NCBI RefSeq assembly: GCF_026016445.1
Contig: NZ_CP096147.1
Location: 64,501 to 128,500, forward strand
Direction of reading: 5' to 3'
Source of the DNA: Cognatishimia activa
GTDB taxonomy: Bacteria; Pseudomonadota; Alphaproteobacteria; Rhodobacterales; Rhodobacteraceae
DNA: 64,000 nt
Each line of letters starts with the position of its first letter. Within the stretch, counting starts at the first letter, position 1. A model generated the notes under the pieces. That model was not told the DNA's origin. It worked only from the letters and a program-made list of their open reading frames with translations, and did not search any database. Of this stretch, positions 8,332-17,622 are shown one piece after another. The position numbers and the translations under genes are program-made.

Positions 8332-9501
8332 ATGCAAGAACAGGTTTGGTTGGATGACACATCCTGTGATTTGGGGGAATTCGCGCGGCATGTCTCGCAG
8401 GTCACAAAGGCGGCGGATTATCCTCACGCAATAGAAATTGCGAAGAACATTCCCGTCTACGACGGAGCCGCGCTTGTTGCTCAAAACGAGACGGATGAGG
8501 ACTGGAAACCTGTCATGGCGGAGTGGAACCGGGCTTTCGCGTCGGGGCCGGGTATCATTGCCATTCGACGTGGGTACACGGACACGCAGTTGATTGATGA
8601 CGTCACCGAAGTTCTAAACAGCATTATTGCCGAAGAAGAGGCAGATGGCGCTGGGCAGGGGGACCACTTTGCGGCGGCAGGTGCCAATAGCCGTGTCTGG
8701 AACGCGCATGAGAAGCTGGGGGTGAAATCTCCTGAATTGTTTGTGCGTTACAACGCCAATGAATGTGTGCGCCGTGCCAGTGAGGCGTGGCTTGGCACAG
8801 GCTATCAAATCACGACACAGGCCAATGTTGTACGCCCTGGTGGCAAAGCGCAAACTGCGCATCGGGATTACCATATGGGCTTTCAGTCCAGTGAAGACCT
8901 CAAGACCTATCCGGCCACGCAGCACGCGCTGTCTGCGCAACTGACACTGCAAGGGGCTGTGGCCCACTGTGATATGCCGCTGGTATCAGGGCCAACCAAA
9001 CTGCTGCCGTATTCGCAAAGCTATTTGCCGGGATATCTCGCGGTTCTGCGAGATGATTTTAGGGGCTTCTTTGAAGAGAACTATGTGCAGATGCCGCTCC
9101 GGAAGGGCGATCTGCTGTTCTTCAATCCAGCGACATTCCACGCAGCAGGGGAAAACACCAGCAGCGACATTCAGCGTTTTGCTAACTTGATGCAGGTTGG
9201 GTCGGCCTATGGAAGATCCATTGAGATTGTCGATCGGGCGCGCTTGTCACAGGCGGTCTATGCGGATTTATCAGCCGCCGCGGTACAAGGACAGTTGACG
9301 CCCCGTGAAGTCGACAACGTTGTGGCGGCCAGTGCCGAAGGGTATCCGTTCCCGGCCAATCTAGACATCGACTCTCCGTTGTCGGGCATGGCGCCACCAA
9401 GCCAGCAAGACGTGATGCGTCAGGCTCTTGTCGAAGGCTGGGGGCCAGAGGCATTTGCTCAGGCGATTGCGGAACAATTGGAGCGAAAACGCTCCCATTA
9501 A
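8332..9501 (+). CDS. Phytanoyl-CoA dioxygenase (PhyH)-family protein
   Basis: 389 residues. The Fe(II)/2-oxoglutarate dioxygenase facial triad is visible as AHRDYH (His177 and Asp179) and FHAAGENTS (His270), followed by the oxoglutarate-binding arginine in DIQRFANLMQ. PhyH enzymes hydroxylate diverse small molecules, so the substrate is not known. Divergent LacI regulator implies substrate-induced expression, perhaps for a sugar-like or polyol compound. A good ribosome binding site (ggggaggaaac) precedes ATG 8332. The roughly 110-residue C-terminal extension after the core is not recognised. Confidence 0.8.
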   Translation: MQEQVWLDDTSCDLGEFARHVSQVTKAADYPHAIEIAKNIPVYDGAALVAQNETDEDWKPVMAEWNRAFASGPGIIAIRRGYTDTQLIDDVTEVLNSIIAEEEADGAGQGDHFAAAGANSRVWNAHEKLGVKSPELFVRYNANECVRRASEAWLGTGYQITTQANVVRPGGKAQTAHRDYHMGFQSSEDLKTYPATQHALSAQLTLQGAVAHCDMPLVSGPTKLLPYSQSYLPGYLAVLRDDFRGFFEENYVQMPLRKGDLLFFNPATFHAAGENTSSDIQRFANLMQVGSAYGRSIEIVDRARLSQAVYADLSAAAVQGQLTPREVDNVVAASAEGYPFPANLDIDSPLSGMAPPSQQDVMRQALVEGWGPEAFAQAIAEQLERKRSH

Positions 9502-9548
9502 GTGGCAAGTCTATTGGCAAGACGGGCGTTTCCACCTAGGGACGCTGC

Positions 9549-10658
9549 ATGACTTCAGCGACCAAAATGCCCGTCTTCCTTGCTTGCCCTCCGGGGCTTG
9601 AAAAGACCCTACAGGCCGAAACACGGCGTCTGGGTTGGAAAAAGGCGCGATCCACGCCGGGCGGTGTCGAGTTTTTTGGCGACTGGACGGATGTCTGGCG
9701 CGCTAATCTGGAATTGCGCGGCGCAACGCGGGTTTTGGTGCGGATCGGTTCGTTCTCGGCGATACACTTATCGGAATTGGATAAGAGGGCACGGAAATTT
9801 GCTTGGGGCAATGTCTTGCGCGCAGACGTTCCGGTTCGGGTTGAGGCAGATTGCAAACGCTCCAAGATCTACCACGAAGGCGCCGCCAAAGAGCGGGTCG
9901 AGCGCGCTATTACTGAAGAGCTTGGTGCACCGATTTCGGCGGACGCGCTTGTCACTGTCAGGGTTCGGATCGAAAACAATCAAGTGACGCTCAGCATCGA
10001 CAGTTCGGGAGAGCTCTTGCACAAGCGCGGCCATAAGGCAGCCGTTGGCAAGGCGCCGATGCGTGAAACGCTGGCGGCTTTGTTTTTGCAAGAGTGCGGA
10101 TTTGACGGATCGCAGCCCATCTATGATCCTGTGTGTGGCTCTGGAACCTTTGTGATTGAAGCCGCGGAAATGGCGCTGGGTTTACAGGCTGGTCGGGCGC
10201 GCGAATTTGCTTTTGAACATTTGGCGACGTTTGATGCTGAAAAATTCGCGGAGCTGAAATCGGATAGTCAAGAAAGCACGGACCTTCAGTTCTATGGCTC
10301 TGATCGAAATGCAGGGGCGATCGAAAATGCGAGGGCCAATGCGGCGCGTGCTGGTGTCAGTGACATCTGCGTCTTCCGCCAAGCCGCCATCAGCGACATT
10401 GAGTGCCCGGATGGTCCTGCAGGAATTGTGATTGTGAACCCGCCCTACGGTTCGCGGATTGGGGATAAGAAGCAGCTGTTCGGGCTCTATGCCGCGATGG
10501 GCAAGCGCCTGAAAGAAGCGTTCAAGGGTTGGACCGTTGGGATTATTACAACTGACGCGGACCTTGCCCGCGCAACAGGGTTGCCAGACCTGCAAAATGG
10601 GCCGCCGATTCCGCATGGCGGCCTTAAGGTAAAGCTTTTTCAAGCCGGTCCGCTCTAG
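9549..10658 (+). CDS. rlmL: THUMP-domain 23S rRNA (guanine-N2)-methyltransferase, RlmL-like
   Basis: 369 residues. N-terminal ferredoxin-like/THUMP region (about 1-160) starts FLACPPGLEKTLQAE, typical of the YcbY/RlmL N-half. The methyltransferase domain has YDPVCGSGTFVIEAA near residue 195 and the catalytic NPPYG tetrad near residue 298. It should methylate a guanine in 23S rRNA from SAM. It lacks the RlmK second domain found in the E. coli fusion. Convergent with the DUF1045 gene, overlapping by 4 bases. Confidence 0.85.
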   Translation: MTSATKMPVFLACPPGLEKTLQAETRRLGWKKARSTPGGVEFFGDWTDVWRANLELRGATRVLVRIGSFSAIHLSELDKRARKFAWGNVLRADVPVRVEADCKRSKIYHEGAAKERVERAITEELGAPISADALVTVRVRIENNQVTLSIDSSGELLHKRGHKAAVGKAPMRETLAALFLQECGFDGSQPIYDPVCGSGTFVIEAAEMALGLQAGRAREFAFEHLATFDAEKFAELKSDSQESTDLQFYGSDRNAGAIENARANAARAGVSDICVFRQAAISDIECPDGPAGIVIVNPPYGSRIGDKKQLFGLYAAMGKRLKEAFKGWTVGIITTDADLARATGLPDLQNGPPIPHGGLKVKLFQAGPL

Positions 10659-11365
10659 GCTTTTTCTGCGGATGCGGTCTGAGTAGCGAGGTTGAAGCGT
10701 CTAACCTCGTGGAATTGCCCCTGCTGGTCTTCGCCAGCGAGGGTCAGGTCGGCGATCTGAAACGGGATTGGCAAGACATTTGCCAAGGCGGGTTCTAGGA
10801 TGTCGTGCACGGTCTTGGCGAGGTTTGGTTGCAAGCGCCCGGTCAAGGTCAGGTGGAACCGGAATTCCTCCATCACATAGGGGTACCCCCATTCCATCAG
10901 ATAGGCGTCCTGACGATCAGAGAGGTTGGCTTTGCGTCGTTTGGCAAGCTCGGCATCTGTTGGTGGTGCACGGAATGCATCCAGAGACCGCACTACTTTT
11001 GATGCCAGTTCCGCGAGAGGCCTTGTCTCGCCGATTACCGTTAGCGCGAGAAACCGCCCAATTTGGGTCAGTTCCAATCCTTCCAGAGTGAGAGCATCAA
11101 GATTTCTGCACAGCCTTTCGGTGGCGGATGCAAGTTGTTCAACTGTTTTTCCTTCGGCCAATCTAAACGGGGGTTTGATCGTGCCGTGAAAGCCATATTT
11201 CCGCGGATTCTTGGTCAGGCTGCTGATATCTTCGTCAAGACCGCGGATGGGCGGATGATCAACGGGCTGACCCGAAGCAACATCCCAGCCGAGCCAAGCC
11301 GCGCCGAAGTCGGCCAATGGGCCCGCAGGTGCAGTGTAATAGATCGCGTATCGTTGAAAATCCAT
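10655..11365 (-). CDS. DUF1045 protein (2H phosphoesterase-like, phosphonate-metabolism type)
   Basis: 236 residues. Two HxT motifs, HGTIKPPF near residue 60 and FHLTLTG near residue 169, are characteristic of the 2H phosphoesterase superfamily. YAIYYTAPAGPLADFGAAWLGWD at the start matches DUF1045 proteins, often annotated as putative phosphonate metabolism proteins because they occur in phn operons. No phn genes are present here, so the role is open. Transcribed away from the TPP riboswitch. Confidence 0.8.
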   Translation of the reverse strand: MDFQRYAIYYTAPAGPLADFGAAWLGWDVASGQPVDHPPIRGLDEDISSLTKNPRKYGFHGTIKPPFRLAEGKTVEQLASATERLCRNLDALTLEGLELTQIGRFLALTVIGETRPLAELASKVVRSLDAFRAPPTDAELAKRRKANLSDRQDAYLMEWGYPYVMEEFRFHLTLTGRLQPNLAKTVHDILEPALANVLPIPFQIADLTLAGEDQQGQFHEVRRFNLATQTASAEKA

Positions 11366-11533
11366 GTTCCCTCCGCTGGGTCAGGCTTAGTGTAAACGCT
11401 CGCCTCCTGCCAGATGGGCGTGACAATAGGATGACAGTTTCTTCGGAAAACCCGATCAGACCAGTCGATGTCCGATAGGAGTCCAGTCGTCGCCTCGACT
11501 TGCGCATGCCTTCTTTTGTTGCTACTTGAGCGC

Positions 11534-11622
11534 CATCCGTTGGGGTGCTTCAATGCAAGCTGAGAGGCGATAGCCAACCCATCGAACCTGATCCGGTCAG
11601 CACCGGCGGAGGGAACGGAACC
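11534..11622 (+). promoter_or_regulatory. TPP riboswitch (thi box)
   Basis: Contains the conserved elements in order: ggggtgc, gctgaga, aaccc, gaacctgatccgg, ccggcggaggga. Outer pairing ccgtt (11537-11541) with aacgg (11614-11618) can close the aptamer. It senses thiamine pyrophosphate and should repress the downstream thi operon when TPP is abundant. There is no T-rich terminator before thiD; control of translation initiation is more likely. Confidence 0.92.
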
Positions 11623-11647
11623 ACGGCTTGGCAGACGCCCCGACTAG

Positions 11648-11689
11648 GATCCCCCTCAGCTAAATGACCAAAACGGCGGAGGGAACGGT
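11648..11689 (+). promoter_or_regulatory. Expression platform of the TPP riboswitch with thiD ribosome binding site
   Basis: Bases 11674-11688 (cggcggagggaacgg) carry the ribosome binding site and exactly repeat bases 11604-11618 of the aptamer 3' strand. The pyrimidine run ccccctc at 11651-11657 can pair gaggg in either copy. A mutually exclusive anti-Shine-Dalgarno switch is therefore plausible. The duplication is seen directly; the switching model is inference. Confidence 0.6.
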
Positions 11690-12487
11690 ATGGCCAAAGC
11701 GGCTTTGACAATTGCGGGATCTGATAGCGGCGGCGGTGCTGGCATTCAGGCTGATCTCAAGACATTTTCCGCGCTGGGCGTATTTGGTACCAGTGCCATC
11801 ACGGCGATCACGGCTCAAAACACTCAAGATGTGACTGCAGTTGAACCGATTTCCAACGAAGTCGTGGCGGCGCAGATCAAGGCTGTTCTCGATGACATCG
11901 ACATCCATGCGGTGAAAATCGGCATGTTGGGGTCTCCGGCATTGATCGAGACCGTGGCGAGCTCTTTGGAAGGATTTGAAGGCCCAGTTGTGCTTGATCC
12001 GGTCATGCTGTCGAAGTCCGGCGTTGCATTGCTGCCCGATGATGCGGTGGATGCGCTGGTGTCGATCCTTCTGCCGCGTGCGACAGTGCTCACACCAAAT
12101 CTACCGGAAGCAGCAAAGATACTCGGAGAGGACGAGGCCGTTGGCGACGATGCGGTCTTAGCACAGGGCCATCGTATTTTGGAGCTTGGTGCAAAGGCGG
12201 TTGTCATGAAAGGCGGCCACGCTGAGGGTGAAACCTGCCGAGACTGGTTGGTGACTTCCGAAGCTGCGATGCATCTGGACGCGCCGCGCATTGAAACACG
12301 CAATACGCATGGTACGGGCTGCACACTGTCGTCAGCCATTGCAGCTGAACTGGCCAAAGGGGTTGATCTGGAAGCGGCGCTGACACGCGCGCATGGCTGG
12401 CTGCATGGCGCAATCAAAGCCGCGGATCAAATCGACATCGGTCACGGTCATGGGCCGGTTCATCATTTCCACGAGGTCTGGTCGTGA
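11690..12487 (+). CDS. thiD: Hydroxymethylpyrimidine/phosphomethylpyrimidine kinase
   Basis: 265 residues. Ribokinase-like fold with GSDSGGGAGIQADLKTF at the N-terminus, VLDPVMLSKSG in the middle and the anion-hole NTHGTGCTLSSAIAAELA near the C-terminus. Phosphorylates HMP twice to HMP-PP for coupling by ThiE. First gene after the riboswitch; its stop overlaps the GTG start of thiO by 4 bases. Confidence 0.95.
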   Translation: MAKAALTIAGSDSGGGAGIQADLKTFSALGVFGTSAITAITAQNTQDVTAVEPISNEVVAAQIKAVLDDIDIHAVKIGMLGSPALIETVASSLEGFEGPVVLDPVMLSKSGVALLPDDAVDALVSILLPRATVLTPNLPEAAKILGEDEAVGDDAVLAQGHRILELGAKAVVMKGGHAEGETCRDWLVTSEAAMHLDAPRIETRNTHGTGCTLSSAIAAELAKGVDLEAALTRAHGWLHGAIKAADQIDIGHGHGPVHHFHEVWS

Positions 12488-13458
12488 GTAAGACCGTCAC
12501 CATTCTTGGCTCCGGGGTCGTCGGGCTGACGGTTGCTGCCGAGCTGCACAAACGTGGCTGCAAAGTGACTGTCATCGATCCGAACGGTGCGCCGGGACCG
12601 CATGGATGCTCATGGTGGGCCGGTGGCATGCTAGCTGCCGATTGCGAAGGAGAAGTCGCCGAAGAAATCGTGGTGCGCCTTGGTCGTGAAGCGGCTGAAT
12701 GGTGGCAATCCATGGGCGCGGCACTGACCTTCAAGGGCTCCGTGGTTGTGGCGCTTGGTCGAGACCGCCAGGAACTGGACCGATTTGCACGCCGCACAGA
12801 GAACCATGAGATGCTTGGCAAAGCAGCGCTGGGCGAGATCGAGCCATACCTGGCAGAACGTTTTGAACGCGCGCTCTATATGGGTTCTGAATCCCACCTA
12901 AATCCGCGCCCCACTCTGTTGGCGCTGCGCGAGCGTCTCTCCAATGAGGGCGTCGTTTTTGTTGCCGAAGGTGAATCCAAAGGGCAGGTCATTGACTGCC
13001 GGGGGCTGGCCGCAACAGGTGATCTGCCAGAGCTACGCGGTGTGAAGGGTGAGATGGTTATCCTGCGTACGTCTGATGTGACGTTGGATCGTCCTGTGCG
13101 CCTCTTGCATCCGCGGTTCCCGCTTTACATCGTCCCGCGTGGCGACGGTGTCTTTATGCTCGGCGCTACTCAGATCGAAAGCGGCGAACGCAGCCGGGCG
13201 ACCGTGCGCTCTGTGGTGGAACTGCTAAACGCAGCCTATGCGCTGCACCCGGCCTTCGGCGAAGCAGAACTGTTGGAAATCGGCGTCGACGCGCGCCCAG
13301 CATTTCCGGACAACCTGCCTCGGATCACCGGAAAAGACGGCAAAATTTACGTAAACGGGTTGTTCCGTCACGGTTACCTGCTGGCCCCCGCGATGGCGCG
13401 GATGGTGGGCGAGTTGGTTGTGGACGGGAAAACCCCTGAAGTTTGGCATGAGGCCTGA
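12484..13458 (+). CDS. thiO: Glycine oxidase ThiO (FAD-dependent)
   Basis: 324 residues, GTG start overlapping the thiD stop (GTGA). The N-terminal dinucleotide motif GSGVVGLTVAAELHKRG and the C-terminal GLFRHGYLLAPAMARMVGEL are typical of the DadA/ThiO oxidases. It oxidises glycine to the imine needed for thiazole formation with oxygen, which fits the absence of an anaerobic ThiH. Followed by thiS one base after the stop. Confidence 0.9.
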   Translation: MSKTVTILGSGVVGLTVAAELHKRGCKVTVIDPNGAPGPHGCSWWAGGMLAADCEGEVAEEIVVRLGREAAEWWQSMGAALTFKGSVVVALGRDRQELDRFARRTENHEMLGKAALGEIEPYLAERFERALYMGSESHLNPRPTLLALRERLSNEGVVFVAEGESKGQVIDCRGLAATGDLPELRGVKGEMVILRTSDVTLDRPVRLLHPRFPLYIVPRGDGVFMLGATQIESGERSRATVRSVVELLNAAYALHPAFGEAELLEIGVDARPAFPDNLPRITGKDGKIYVNGLFRHGYLLAPAMARMVGELVVDGKTPEVWHEA

Positions 13459-13459
13459 A

Positions 13460-13657
13460 ATGAAAATCATGGTGAACGGCGAAAAGGTCGAAGTGAATGC
13501 GACAACACTGGATGCCATCCTCGTCGAGTTGGGGCATGGCGAGGCCAAGGTCGCGACGGCACTGAACGAAGAATTTGTCCCGGCAACTCTGCGCGCGGAC
13601 ACCGAACTTGAAGCCGGGGATCGACTAGAGATCGTCGCGCCGCGGCAGGGGGGCTGA
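13460..13657 (+). CDS. thiS: Sulphur carrier protein ThiS
   Basis: 65 residues from ATG 13460, one base after the thiO stop; an in-frame upstream start at 13418 would overlap thiO and add a non-family extension. Ubiquitin-like protein ending in the obligate Gly-Gly (APRQGG) that is adenylated by ThiF and thiocarboxylated. Delivers sulphur to ThiG. Confidence 0.93.
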   Translation: MKIMVNGEKVEVNATTLDAILVELGHGEAKVATALNEEFVPATLRADTELEAGDRLEIVAPRQGG

Positions 13658-13659
13658 TC

Positions 13660-14433
13660 ATGCCAACGTTCTACGGTACTGAAATTCAATCCCGCTTGAT
13701 GCTGGGCACGGCGCAATATCCATCGCCAGCCATTTTGGCGGATGCCTTCCGTCGCTCCAAAGCTGGCATCGCCACCGTGTCGGTGCGTCGCGAGGCGGGT
13801 GGCGAACAGGCTGGCCAAGCGTTTTGGGATCTGATCAAGGAACTCGATGTGGCGCTGCTGCCTAATACAGCGGGCTGCCATTCCGTGCGTGAGGCCGTGA
13901 CCACCGCCCATATGGCGCGCGAGCTGTTTGACACGCCTTGGATCAAGCTCGAGGTAATTGGTCATTCCGACACCTTGCAGCCGGATGTCTTTGGTCTCGT
14001 TGAAGCTGCGCGCATTCTGTCTGAGGATGGGTTTCAGGTCTTTCCTTACTGCACCGAAGACTTGGTGCTGTGTGACAAGTTGCTGAACGCAGGGTGTCAG
14101 GTGTTGATGCCATGGGGCGCGCCCATTGGTACTGGTCTGGGGCTGAACAATAAGTATGGTCTACGCTCCCTGCGCGGTCATTTCCCGGATGTGCCTTTGG
14201 TCGTTGATGCAGGTCTTGGCGTGCCGAGCCAAGCCGCTGAAGCGATCGAGATGGGTTATGACGCGGTTCTGCTGAACACAGCCGTTGCCAAGGCTGGCGA
14301 CCCGGCAGCCATGGCAGAAGGGTTTGCATTGGCGGTCGAAGCGGGTGCTTTGGCCAATCAGGCCGATCCCATGGAGCCACGTGACATGGCCGCGCCTTCT
14401 ACGCCGGTTATTGGAAAGGCGTTTCTCGAATGA
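13660..14433 (+). CDS. thiG: Thiazole synthase
   Basis: 257 residues. TIM-barrel thiazole synthase with [12 protein letters not shown] near the start, the Schiff-base lysine in [26 protein letters not shown] and the phosphate-binding [17 protein letters not shown]. It builds thiazole phosphate from DXP, dehydroglycine and ThiS thiocarboxylate. Its stop overlaps thiE by 4 bases. Confidence 0.96.
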   Translation: MPTFYGTEIQSRLMLGTAQYPSPAILADAFRRSKAGIATVSVRREAGGEQAGQAFWDLIKELDVALLPNTAGCHSVREAVTTAHMARELFDTPWIKLEVIGHSDTLQPDVFGLVEAARILSEDGFQVFPYCTEDLVLCDKLLNAGCQVLMPWGAPIGTGLGLNNKYGLRSLRGHFPDVPLVVDAGLGVPSQAAEAIEMGYDAVLLNTAVAKAGDPAAMAEGFALAVEAGALANQADPMEPRDMAAPSTPVIGKAFLE

Positions 14434-15026
14434 GCCTGCCTCGTTTCTATCCGGTCTTTGATGACATCCGTTGGCTTGAACGCATGTTGCCGCTGGGCGT
14501 GAAGCTTGTGCAACTGCGCATCAAAGACACACCGATGGCTGAGGTCAAAGCTCAACTGCAGGCTGGCAAAGAGCTCTGCGCAGAACACGATGCCATAATG
14601 GTTGTGAACGACTATTGGGAGCTGGCCATCGAACTGGGTTGCGACTGGCTGCACCTCGGTCAGGAAGACCTCAATGAGGCCGATCTGGATGCCATCCGTG
14701 CGGCTGGCTTGAAACTGGGTGTGTCTACCCATGACAATGCCGAATTAGACCGCGTGTTAGAGTTCAATCCAGAATACGTGGCATTGGGCCCGGTTTACCC
14801 GACCATTCTGAAGAAAATGAAATGGCACCAACAGGGTTTGGGCAAGGTGACAGAGTGGAAAGAACTGCTTAGTGATACCCCCCTCTGTGCCATTGGCGGT
14901 ATGTCTGTTGAACGAGCGCCCGGGGCTTTCGAAGCCGGAGCGGATATCGTTGCGGCTGTCACGGACATCACATTGAATGACGATCCGGAAGCGCGCGTGC
15001 GCGAATGGCTGGAGGTTTGCAAGTGA
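14430..15026 (+). CDS. thiE: Thiamine phosphate synthase
   Basis: 198 residues, short for the family but with [33 protein letters not shown], and LGVSTHD segments typical of Thi[16 protein letters not shown] and the final AIGGM are the phosphate and thiazole contacts. Joins HMP-PP and thiazole phosphate to thiamine phosphate. The stop overlaps the GTG of thiF. Confidence 0.93.
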   Translation: MSLPRFYPVFDDIRWLERMLPLGVKLVQLRIKDTPMAEVKAQLQAGKELCAEHDAIMVVNDYWELAIELGCDWLHLGQEDLNEADLDAIRAAGLKLGVSTHDNAELDRVLEFNPEYVALGPVYPTILKKMKWHQQGLGKVTEWKELLSDTPLCAIGGMSVERAPGAFEAGADIVAAVTDITLNDDPEARVREWLEVCK

Positions 15027-15994
15027 GCCGCTACGCCCGCCAAATCCAAGTGCCAACTGTGGGACCGGAAGGTCAGGCGAAAATCCGGTCTGCCCGGGTG
15101 TTGGTGATTGGCGCGGGCGGTTTGGCAGCGCCTGTGTTGCAATATCTGGTTGGAGCCGGGGTCAGCTATATTCGCTTGGTTGATCCAGACATAGTTGAGG
15201 AGTCAAATCTCCACCGCCAGACTATTTTCCGCGAAAGTGACATTGGCAAACCCAAATCCGAAGCGGCTGCTTTACACATGGATCAGCTCAACCCGGCCTG
15301 CCATATCGAGCAATGGACCGTTCGGTTTGAACCGGCAAATGCCTGGAAACTTTGTACGGGTGTCGACGTGGTGATCGACTGCGCAGACAGTTTCGCGGCC
15401 TCTTACGTGGCCAGCGATCATTGTCTGGGTGCAAACATCCCTCTGATCAGTGCTTCAGTGGTTGGTACAGCAGGATATTGCGGTGGGTTTTGTGGCGCAG
15501 CGCCCAGCCTGCGCGCCGTATTCCCGGACCTGCCAGACCGGCTTGGCAGCTGCGATGCTGACGGCGTGCTTGGTCCGTCCGTTGGCGTGATTGGTAGCCT
15601 GCAGGCGCAGATGGCCCTTGCGGTGATCACCGGCGTAGATCCGAGTCCACTTGGGCAATTGGTGACCTACGACGCAGAGGCAATGCGCTTTGGGGGCTTC
15701 CGCTTTGATCGCGCGCACGAACCCCATCAACAGCACCGGTTTATTTCCGCCAAGTCCATCCGCGAAACGGATTTCATCGCGGACCTGCGTGCAGCAGATG
15801 AACCCGGCCCAAAGGTGCCGGACGCTCTGCGCGCAGTGGTCACAGATTTTGGCACAGAGAGCGGCCCAAAGCCGGAAGAGACACAACGCGCGGTACTGGT
15901 CTGTCGATCAGGCTTGCGCGCGTGGCAGGCAGCCGAACGCCTGTCGAAAGTATGGAACGGAGAAATAGCACTCGTCGCGATGGGCGATGTGTGA
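15023..15994 (+). CDS. thiF: ThiF-type sulphur carrier adenylyltransferase with C-terminal rhodanese-like domain
   Basis: 323 residues from GTG 15023, which overlaps the thiE stop (GTGA); an upstream ATG at 15005 would overlap further. The nucleotide motif [21 protein letters not shown], the [14 protein letters not shown] loop and [10 protein letters not shown] define the E1-like domain (about 1-245). The last 60 residues contain [17 protein letters not shown], a rhodanese-like active loop with Cys followed by Arg. Fusion of adenylation and sulphur transfer could let one protein both activate and load ThiS. MoeB-like activity toward MoaD is the alternative. Confidence 0.88.
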   Translation: MSRYARQIQVPTVGPEGQAKIRSARVLVIGAGGLAAPVLQYLVGAGVSYIRLVDPDIVEESNLHRQTIFRESDIGKPKSEAAALHMDQLNPACHIEQWTVRFEPANAWKLCTGVDVVIDCADSFAASYVASDHCLGANIPLISASVVGTAGYCGGFCGAAPSLRAVFPDLPDRLGSCDADGVLGPSVGVIGSLQAQMALAVITGVDPSPLGQLVTYDAEAMRFGGFRFDRAHEPHQQHRFISAKSIRETDFIADLRAADEPGPKVPDALRAVVTDFGTESGPKPEETQRAVLVCRSGLRAWQAAERLSKVWNGEIALVAMGDV

Positions 15995-16015
15995 GGGATT
16001 CATCGGAGACGACAC

Positions 16016-16951
16016 ATGAAAAAGTTCTTGATGGCAGCAGCCATGCTGACTGCAACGCCGGCCTTCGCGGCTGACAAAATGACCGTCCTGCTGGACTGGT
16101 TCATCAACCCCGATCATGGCCCGATTATCGTCGCGCAGGAGAAAGGGTTCTTTGCAGACCAAGGCCTGGAAGTTGAGATCGTACCACCGGCAGACCCATC
16201 CGCACCGCCAAAACTGGTTGCTGCAGGTCAGGCTGATCTGGCGGTTTCCTACCAGCCACAACTGCACCTGCAGGTCGCAGAAGGTCTGCCTTTGGTGCGT
16301 GTCGGCACTCTGGTCGCAACACCTCTGAACTGCCTGTTGGTACTTGCCGACGGTCCAGTCAAAGAAGTGGCTGACCTCAAAGGCGGCAAAGTGGGTTATT
16401 CTGTTGCGGGCGTTGAAGAAGCGCTGCTTGGCACCATTTTGAAAACCCATGGTCTGGGAATGGACGACATCGAACTGGTCAATGTGAACTGGTCCCTGTC
16501 CCCATCCCTGATGTCCGGTCAGGTGGACGCAGTTCTGGGTGCATACCGCAACTTCGAACTGAACCAGATGGAAATCGAAGGCGTTGAAGGCAAGTGCTTC
16601 TACATCGAAGAAGAAGGCGTGCCGACATACGACGAGCTGATCTACGTGGCGCACAAAGACACCATGGATGCCGATAAAACCCGCCGCTTCCTGCGGGCAA
16701 CAGAGCTGGCAACACAGTACATCGTGAACCACCCGCAAGAGAGCTGGGAAATTTTCGCAGGCACTTCTGCTGAGCTGCAAGATGAGCTGAACGAAAAAGC
16801 ATGGGTAGATACTCTGCCACGTTTCGCACTGCGCCCGGAAGCGCTGGACGAAGGTCGTTATGTACGGTTCGAGCAATTCCTTGCGGACGCAAAACTGGTA
16901 GAGGGCACCCGTCCGGTGTCTGAGCTGGCTGTCGACCTTGGTGCTCAGTAA
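16016..16951 (+). CDS. thiY: ABC transporter substrate-binding protein for HMP precursor (ThiY)
   Basis: 311 residues with a cleavable signal peptide ending near ATPAFA-AD at residue 19. NMT1/THI5-like fold: VLLDWFINPDHGPIIVAQEKGFF and ADLAVSYQPQLHL are typical. In the family the periplasmic protein binds formylaminopyrimidine, a thiamine breakdown product. Neighbouring ThiZ, ThiX and two TenA proteins support pyrimidine salvage over intact thiamine uptake. Confidence 0.9.
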   Translation: MKKFLMAAAMLTATPAFAADKMTVLLDWFINPDHGPIIVAQEKGFFADQGLEVEIVPPADPSAPPKLVAAGQADLAVSYQPQLHLQVAEGLPLVRVGTLVATPLNCLLVLADGPVKEVADLKGGKVGYSVAGVEEALLGTILKTHGLGMDDIELVNVNWSLSPSLMSGQVDAVLGAYRNFELNQMEIEGVEGKCFYIEEEGVPTYDELIYVAHKDTMDADKTRRFLRATELATQYIVNHPQESWEIFAGTSAELQDELNEKAWVDTLPRFALRPEALDEGRYVRFEQFLADAKLVEGTRPVSELAVDLGAQ

Positions 16952-16953
16952 GC

Positions 16954-17622
16954 ATGGCTTACGGTAAAACTTTCCCGCTTTGGCGGGACGCGGCGGGCCA
17001 GAACTGGCCCGCCTACGTGGATCATGAATTTGTCCGTGGTCTGAAAGACGGCTCGCTGTCACGCGAGGCGTTTTTGCATTATCTGGTGCAGGACTATGTG
17101 TTTCTGATCCATTTCTCTCGCGCTTGGGCCTTGGCGATCACCAAGGCGGATACACCGGAAGAGATGCGCCTCTGCGCTGGCACGGTGAATGCGCTGATCA
17201 ACGAAGAGATCGCGCTGCACATCAAAACCTGTGCGGAAGCAGGCATTTCAGAAGAAGATCTGTTCGAGGCGGAGGAACGCCCGGAAAACCTCGCCTATAC
17301 ACGCTATGTGCTGGACGCGGGTCATTCTGGTGACTTCCTTGACCTGCTGGCAGCTTTGGCGCCCTGCGTTCTGGGGTACGGCGAGATTGGCGCAACGCTG
17401 ATCGCAGACCATGCGTGTGACTATGCCGAATGGATCGGCACCTATGGATCCGATGAGTACCAAGGTGTCTGCAATGAGGTTGCTGCATTGATCGACGCAG
17501 CGGTCGAACGTCGATTGGGGACAAATCCAACCGAGAGCCCAAGATGGGCGGCCCTTTGCAAACGTTTCGATATGGCCACGAAACTGGAAGTCGGCTTCTG
17601 GGATATGGGGCTACGCCCATGA
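16954..17622 (+). CDS. tenA: Aminopyrimidine aminohydrolase TenA (Cys class)
   Basis: 222 residues. All-helical TenA fold with FVRGLKDGSLSREAFLHYLVQDYVFL near residue 25. The active-site cysteine is Cys138 in ALAPCVLGYGEIG, which marks the TenA_C class that hydrolyses aminopyrimidine to HMP. Starts two bases after the thiY stop and overlaps thiZ by 4 bases. Paired with a second TenA of the Glu class at 18341. Confidence 0.92.
   Translation: MAYGKTFPLWRDAAGQNWPAYVDHEFVRGLKDGSLSREAFLHYLVQDYVFLIHFSRAWALAITKADTPEEMRLCAGTVNALINEEIALHIKTCAEAGISEEDLFEAEERPENLAYTRYVLDAGHSGDFLDLLAALAPCVLGYGEIGATLIADHACDYAEWIGTYGSDEYQGVCNEVAALIDAAVERRLGTNPTESPRWAALCKRFDMATKLEVGFWDMGLRP

Noticed and set aside
15908..17062. 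384-codon frame antisense to thiF, thiY and tenA
   Set aside because: Spans three sense genes in an operon; no recognisable product.
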